Shown here one piece after another: positions 60,065 to 64,000 of a DNA stretch of 64,000 nucleotides (position 1 is the stretch's first letter; every line of letters starts with the position of its first letter). The DNA lies in assembly GCA_002492525.1 (NCBI GenBank), contig DKZA01000036.1:28914-92913 (forward strand), in the 5' to 3' direction. Below the pieces are notes generated by a model. The model saw only the letters and a program-made list of their open reading frames with translations, had not been told where the DNA came from and did no database searches. This DNA is from Lachnospiraceae bacterium UBA7086. GTDB lineage: Bacteria; Bacillota; Clostridia; Lachnospirales; Lachnospiraceae. Position numbers and translations under genes: made by a program.

Positions 60065-61820
60065 AGATGATGAATTAAGTGTAGAGAAAAGTAAGATACA
60101 GACCTTAAAGCGTTTGTTTGGCTATCTCTTAGCCTATAAGTGGCAGATTCTTCTGGTGCTTGTGATTATGGGATATGGAGTGGCGGTGAGCCTTGTGAAT
60201 CCGTTAATTATGGAATCAGCAATAGATGACTATATTGGTCAAAGAGACTTAAAAGGTCTTTACCGCCTGTTGACTGCGGCACTGATCATCAATCTGGTGC
60301 TGGTGGCCACCGTAAAACTGCGTATGTATATTATGGCGAAAGTCTGCAACCGGATTCTTCTGACCATCCGGCAGGAATTGTATACCCATATCCAGACGCT
60401 GGATTTTCAGTTTTTTGACAGCAGGCCCACGGGTAAGATACTCTCCCGTATCATTGGGGATATCAATTCTCTGAAAGATGTGCTGTCCAACTGTGTGACC
60501 ACCTTGATTCCGGATGGGCTTACCGTGATTGCTGTCATTGTGATCATGATCTGTAAGAATCCGCAGCTGGCGCTTGCCTCTTTGCTGACATTGCCGATCA
60601 TGGCTGCGGCCACATGTTATATTGAGTTTAAGGCACATCCGCGTTGGCAGTTATTCCGGAAAAAGTCTGCCAATCTAAATGCGTTTATCCACGAGGACAT
60701 GGCAGGGATCCGGATTATCCAGAGCTTTCATGCCCAGGAGGAGACGGAAGATACGTTTGATGAGCTGATTGCAGAACATCGGGTTTCTTTCTTTGATGCA
60801 GTGCGTTTGAGCGATGCTTTTGGGTCGGTGATCGATCTATCCTGGGGAATCGGCTGTATTTTGCTCTATTTTACCGGTATTGTGATTTTGGGAGTCGATC
60901 AGGTATCCGTGGGTATTTTTATTGCATTTGCCAGTTACCTGAATATGTTCTGGCAGCCGATTCATAATATCAGTAATTTTTATAACCAACTGGTGACAAA
61001 CATTGCAGGGGCGGAGCGGATATTCGAGATTCTTGATACACAGCCGGCCATTACCGATGCGCCAGGGGTGATACAGATGCCTGCGATTGTGGGGGAAGTG
61101 ACTTTTTCGCATGTGGATTTTTCCTATGATAATCAGGTAAAGGTATTGGATGATGTGAGTTTTGCCATCAAACCGGGAGAGACCATTGCTTTGGTGGGTC
61201 CAACGGGGGCCGGTAAATCTACGATTGTCAACCTGATCAGCCGTTTCTATGATGTGCAGGGCGGTACGGTGAAAATTGACGGTTATGATGTGAAAGATGT
61301 TTCCATAGCGAGTCTGCGCAGACAGATGGGAATCATGACCCAGGATAATTTCTTGTTCTCGGGGACCATCCGGGAGAACCTCCGCTACGGCAGACTGGAT
61401 GCCACAGAAGAAGAGATTGTGGCGGCAGCCAAAGCGGTCAATGCCCATGAATTTATTATGAAACTGGAGAAAGGCTATGATACTGAACTTTCGGAGCGCG
61501 GGGGCGGCCTGTCTGTGGGGCAGAAGCAGCTTCTGGCTTTTGCCAGAACCATGATTTCTGATCCGAAGATTCTTATTTTGGATGAAGCCACCTCCAGTAT
61601 CGATACAAAGACGGAACTGTTAGTACAGGATGGAATCGAACACCTTCTGGCGGGCAGGACATCGTTTGTCATTGCCCACAGACTGTCTACCATCCAGAAA
61701 GCGGACCGCATCTTCGTGGTGGATGACGGCCGGATTATTGAGGAAGGCAGCGCCGCCCAGCTGATGGCAGGAAAAGGTGCATACTATCAACTCTATATGG
61801 CACAATTTAGCGCTTCCTAA
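60045..61820 (+). CDS. Heterodimeric ABC exporter subunit 2 (BmrD/LmrD-like, catalytic ATP site)
   Basis: Second half-transporter, 591 residues: six-helix domain and ATPase domain with Walker A GPTGAGKS at 385-392 and intact Walker B ILILDEATSSID (catalytic Glu514). Its signature is LSVGQ (489-493) in place of LSGGQ. Since signature 2 faces Walker A/B of subunit 1, the altered Val and Asp495 fall in the same, degenerate site. That is strong internal evidence for a heterodimer. ATG 60045 is eight bases after AGGAGG; the frame upstream to 60018 is overlap with subunit 1. Confidence 0.93.
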   Translation: MPFNSYRDDELSVEKSKIQTLKRLFGYLLAYKWQILLVLVIMGYGVAVSLVNPLIMESAIDDYIGQRDLKGLYRLLTAALIINLVLVATVKLRMYIMAKVCNRILLTIRQELYTHIQTLDFQFFDSRPTGKILSRIIGDINSLKDVLSNCVTTLIPDGLTVIAVIVIMICKNPQLALASLLTLPIMAAATCYIEFKAHPRWQLFRKKSANLNAFIHEDMAGIRIIQSFHAQEETEDTFDELIAEHRVSFFDAVRLSDAFGSVIDLSWGIGCILLYFTGIVILGVDQVSVGIFIAFASYLNMFWQPIHNISNFYNQLVTNIAGAERIFEILDTQPAITDAPGVIQMPAIVGEVTFSHVDFSYDNQVKVLDDVSFAIKPGETIALVGPTGAGKSTIVNLISRFYDVQGGTVKIDGYDVKDVSIASLRRQMGIMTQDNFLFSGTIRENLRYGRLDATEEEIVAAAKAVNAHEFIMKLEKGYDTELSERGGGLSVGQKQLLAFARTMISDPKILILDEATSSIDTKTELLVQDGIEHLLAGRTSFVIAHRLSTIQKADRIFVVDDGRIIEEGSAAQLMAGKGAYYQLYMAQFSAS

Positions 61821-61833
61821 GAAAAACAAAGCA

Positions 61834-61861
61834 TTGACAATCCTATAAATTACTTTATAAT
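61834..61861 (+). promoter_or_regulatory. Promoter of the LacI-family gene
   Basis: TTGACA (61834-61839) and TATAAT (61856-61861) are 16 bases apart. Confidence 0.75.
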
Positions 61862-61904
61862 TTAAGCTGTATAACTTAAAAATTAGCGGAGAATGTGAAG
61901 CAAA

Positions 61905-62930
61905 ATGGCAAAAGCAGTGAAAATGGCGGATATTGCTAAAGTGATGGGAGTCAGTACAGTGACCGTGTCGAAGGCATTGTCAGATCAGAAGGGCGTCAGT
62001 GAAGAACTGCGCGCAAAAATCAAAGACAAGGCGGAGGAGATGGGATATAAGACTGTCTCTGCACTCTATAGGGAACGTTCCAGAATGAAGGTCAGTTATA
62101 CCATCGGCGTGATCGTATCAGACCGTTTCCTGGATAAGTATGAGTCGTTCTATTGGAGGATGTATCAGGAAGTGGCTACGGAAGCAGTGCAGACAGGGTG
62201 CTTTACCATGTTGGAGGTGCTTCGGGCTGAGGATGAGGATAATCTGGTCATGCCCAAACTCCTTTATGAGAAGAAAGCAGAGGGATTGGTCGTTATCGGA
62301 AGGCTGCGGCAGGACTATCTGGACAGACTGATGAAACAGATGGATATCCCCATTATTTTTTTGGACTTTGCGGATAAGAACGGCACCTATGACGCAGTGA
62401 TCTCCAACAGTTATCTCGGTATGTATGTGATGACGAATTACCTGTTTGATATGGGGCATAAGGATATTGGGTTTGTGGGGAGTGTGTTTGTGACGGAGTC
62501 TATCACAGACCGGTATTTTGGGTATGTGAAGGCGCTCTGTGAACATGGCGTGGAGGTAGATAAGGAATGGGTGCTTGACGACAGGAATCCACAGACCGGC
62601 AGATCTGATGTGGGATTTGAATGGAAGCTTCCGCTCAAGATGCCTACGGCTTTTGTCTGTAACAATGATGTGGCCGCCGCCAGGTTGGTGAATAAATTGG
62701 AACAGGAAGGCTATCGGGTGCCACAGGATATATCCGTGGTGGGGTATGACAACTATCAGCCCCCGGGACTGTGCGATGTGCGGATTACCACTTATGAGGT
62801 GGATATGGGGGAGATGGCCAGGCAGACGATCAGGAACATGATCCGTAAGATTTCCCGGGAATCCTATCAGCAGGGAGTAACCATTGTGAATGGCAGAATC
62901 GTCTGCAAGGACAGTGTCATGAAGAAATAA
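61905..62930 (+). CDS. LacI/GalR-family transcriptional regulator
   Basis: Sugar-responsive repressor, 341 residues. The helix-turn-helix and hinge are at the N-terminus (MADIAKVMGVSTVTVSKALSDQKGVSEELR, about 7-36). The periplasmic-binding-protein-like effector domain follows, with YTIGVIVSDRFLDKYESFYW, DYLDRLMKQMDIPIIFLD and DISVVGYDNYQPPGLCDVRITTYEVD. The ligand and target genes cannot be told. It has its own promoter and no sugar operon directly adjacent, except whatever lies beyond the window. Confidence 0.93.
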   Translation: MAKAVKMADIAKVMGVSTVTVSKALSDQKGVSEELRAKIKDKAEEMGYKTVSALYRERSRMKVSYTIGVIVSDRFLDKYESFYWRMYQEVATEAVQTGCFTMLEVLRAEDEDNLVMPKLLYEKKAEGLVVIGRLRQDYLDRLMKQMDIPIIFLDFADKNGTYDAVISNSYLGMYVMTNYLFDMGHKDIGFVGSVFVTESITDRYFGYVKALCEHGVEVDKEWVLDDRNPQTGRSDVGFEWKLPLKMPTAFVCNNDVAAARLVNKLEQEGYRVPQDISVVGYDNYQPPGLCDVRITTYEVDMGEMARQTIRNMIRKISRESYQQGVTIVNGRIVCKDSVMKK

Positions 62931-62933
62931 GGA

Positions 62934-62961
62934 AGAGGCGCATCAGGTTTGATGCGCCTCT
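62934..62961. terminator. Bidirectional terminator between LacI and AraC genes
   Basis: Perfect 12-pair stem AGAGGCGCATCA/TGATGCGCCTCT with loop GGTT, overlapping the end of the converging AraC gene. Confidence 0.8.
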
Positions 62962-63848
62962 CTGTATGCCTGCGGGGTAGTGCCATATTCTTTTTTAAAG
63001 AGATTGATAAAGTGGTTTGTGCTTTCATATCCCACGGTCAGAGCAATCTCATGAATCTTTTTGTCTGTGGTAAAAAGCAGGCTGGTGGCGGCTTCTAAGC
63101 GTTTTTTGTTGAGATATTTCAGGGGCGGTGTACCAAAAACAGTGGAAAATTCGTGACAAATACGGTATTTGCTCATGTGATAACGCTCCTCCAGGTCATC
63201 CAGTCTGAAGGGTTCCATAAAGCGGTTGTCCAGCCAGCGTTTTAGCTCATGGAGATAGGGTGCGCATTTTACAGTTTCATTCTTTAAATCGTATGCGGTG
63301 ATAAAAAGTTCTGTCATGATAGATGTTAAGAGTGAGGCATCCCTTAGTTTATTGGAAAGCACTGCGCTGCCGGAACCTGCCAGCAGTCTGTTCAAATCCC
63401 TTAAAATGGGAGAGTAATCCTCAAGCCTTGCTATGGTGAAAGTTTTAAAGGGAACCAGTGATTCGCAGACAGTAAAATAATTTCCTCCAAGCCAAAAACA
63501 GACAAAACGCCATGGAAGATTGAAAGCGTGAAACGTAAAAGGAAAATCCAGACAGTTCAGATAGAGAAGAGAACCTGGCTGTAATACATGAGAATTGCCA
63601 TGAATCTCCAAAGTGCCTGTTCCTTCTTTGGTATACAGAAGCATCCGGCAGTCCATAGGGGTAAAACGGAGGGAGCAGGGCATAGAAATATCTATACAGC
63701 CGCCGCTTAAGACTGTGGGCAGCTGGTATGCGGCAGAATCAAGCAGTTCGTAGAAGTCTCCCGCAAAGTACTGTGGCAAAGGTAAGTTGTCTTGACCGGA
63801 AGTGGCTTGAATGGTCAGAGCCTGCTCGTACTGTCTGGCAAAAGTCAT
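62943..63848 (-). CDS. AraC-family transcriptional regulator
   Basis: A 301-residue regulator with an N-terminal cupin-like sensing domain (PCSLRFTPMDCRMLLYTKEGTGTLEIHG, about 60-90) and a C-terminal double helix-turn-helix. The latter reads FRLDDLEERYHMSKYRICHEFSTVFGTPP and IHEIALTVGYESTNHFINLFKKEYGTTPQAYR. The start at 63848 follows AAAGGAGGATATCC; the longer frame to 63869 would begin before that site. It is divergent from whatever lies right of the window, a usual position for an activator of that operon. Confidence 0.92.
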   Translation of the reverse strand: MTFARQYEQALTIQATSGQDNLPLPQYFAGDFYELLDSAAYQLPTVLSGGCIDISMPCSLRFTPMDCRMLLYTKEGTGTLEIHGNSHVLQPGSLLYLNCLDFPFTFHAFNLPWRFVCFWLGGNYFTVCESLVPFKTFTIARLEDYSPILRDLNRLLAGSGSAVLSNKLRDASLLTSIMTELFITAYDLKNETVKCAPYLHELKRWLDNRFMEPFRLDDLEERYHMSKYRICHEFSTVFGTPPLKYLNKKRLEAATSLLFTTDKKIHEIALTVGYESTNHFINLFKKEYGTTPQAYREAHQT

Positions 63849-64000
63849 GGATATCCTCCTTTTTTGCACCCATGAAATCTAATCAAAAGGTTTTTTGTAG
63901 AAATCTTTTTTATATTCATGTTAGACTGGTTAAAAAGTAAAGTAAAAAATATTAAAAACTTTTATATATTTAACTTTATAATAGATATAGCACAAATTTC
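63849..64000. promoter_or_regulatory. A/T-rich divergent promoter region at the window end
   Basis: The last 152 bases carry the AraC gene's ribosome-binding site and an A/T-rich stretch with TATAAT near 63976. No frame starts before the edge. It probably holds the promoters of the AraC gene and of a plus-strand gene outside the window. Confidence 0.4.

Noticed and set aside
1655..64000. tRNA and rRNA genes
   Set aside because: No segment with a tRNA cloverleaf and CCA-type end or conserved rRNA text was noticed when reading both strands; no scan program could be run.

Overview
The window is a 64 kb piece of a Firmicutes chromosome, most likely a gut-type Lachnospiraceae (Clostridia). The basis is the gene content: AI-2E exporter, ThiT ECF transporter, YesM/YesN two-component systems next to sugar ABC operons, Rpn-type PD-(D/E)xK proteins, GH31 and GH13 enzymes. 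Strong AGGAGG ribosome-binding sites and moderate GC fit the same group. No rRNA, tRNA, prophage, insertion sequence or CRISPR array was seen. The species call is inference.

Layout. 1-8.4 kb: the end of lon, engB, an AI-2E-type permease, a D-2-hydroxyacid dehydrogenase, VanZ-like and HdeD-like membrane proteins, an unrecognised protein, an Rpn-family protein and a MetH-activation-like protein. 8.4-9.5 kb: thiT on the minus strand behind a TPP riboswitch. 9.6-19.9 kb: an accessory stretch of short plus-strand genes (HAD, CPBP, methyltransferases, acetyltransferases, VOC, SnoaL-like, YdeI-like). It contains a VbhA/Fic toxin-antitoxin pair and a probable type III (ToxN/AbiQ) system with its RNA antitoxin. 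20.0-26.1 kb: gltBD behind a possible attenuator. 26.5-28.1 kb: an L,D-transpeptidase preceded by 23-bp tandem repeats.

28.2-48.6 kb holds two parallel carbohydrate loci. Each has a YesM-like kinase, a YesN-like regulator, a binding protein, two permeases and a GH31 glycosidase; the second GH31 is YicI-like. Neither encodes an ABC ATPase, so both probably share one encoded elsewhere. Between them lies a tandem YcxB-like membrane protein. 48.6-53.3 kb: asnA, a decayed Rpn copy, a LexA-boxed radical-SAM DNA repair pair and an HPr-like protein without the phosphorylatable histidine. 53.4-57.8 kb: a DinG/XPD-type helicase fused to a Cas4/Dna2-like nuclease, and a GH13 enzyme. 57.8-61.8 kb: a heterodimeric ABC exporter behind a promoter, a 37-residue leader peptide and a terminator with complementary segments that fit ribosome-controlled attenuation. 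The window ends with LacI-family and AraC-family regulators.

The most interesting non-coding signals are: (i) the three-state attenuator before the exporter; (ii) a shared promoter and hairpin leader, with a compensatory base change, before both Rpn copies; (iii) a two-copy palindromic element whose flanking bases stay paired although they differ; (iv) the type III antitoxin RNA; (v) LexA boxes around the radical-SAM promoter; and (vi) three kinds of hairpin or tandem repeat in intergenic DNA.
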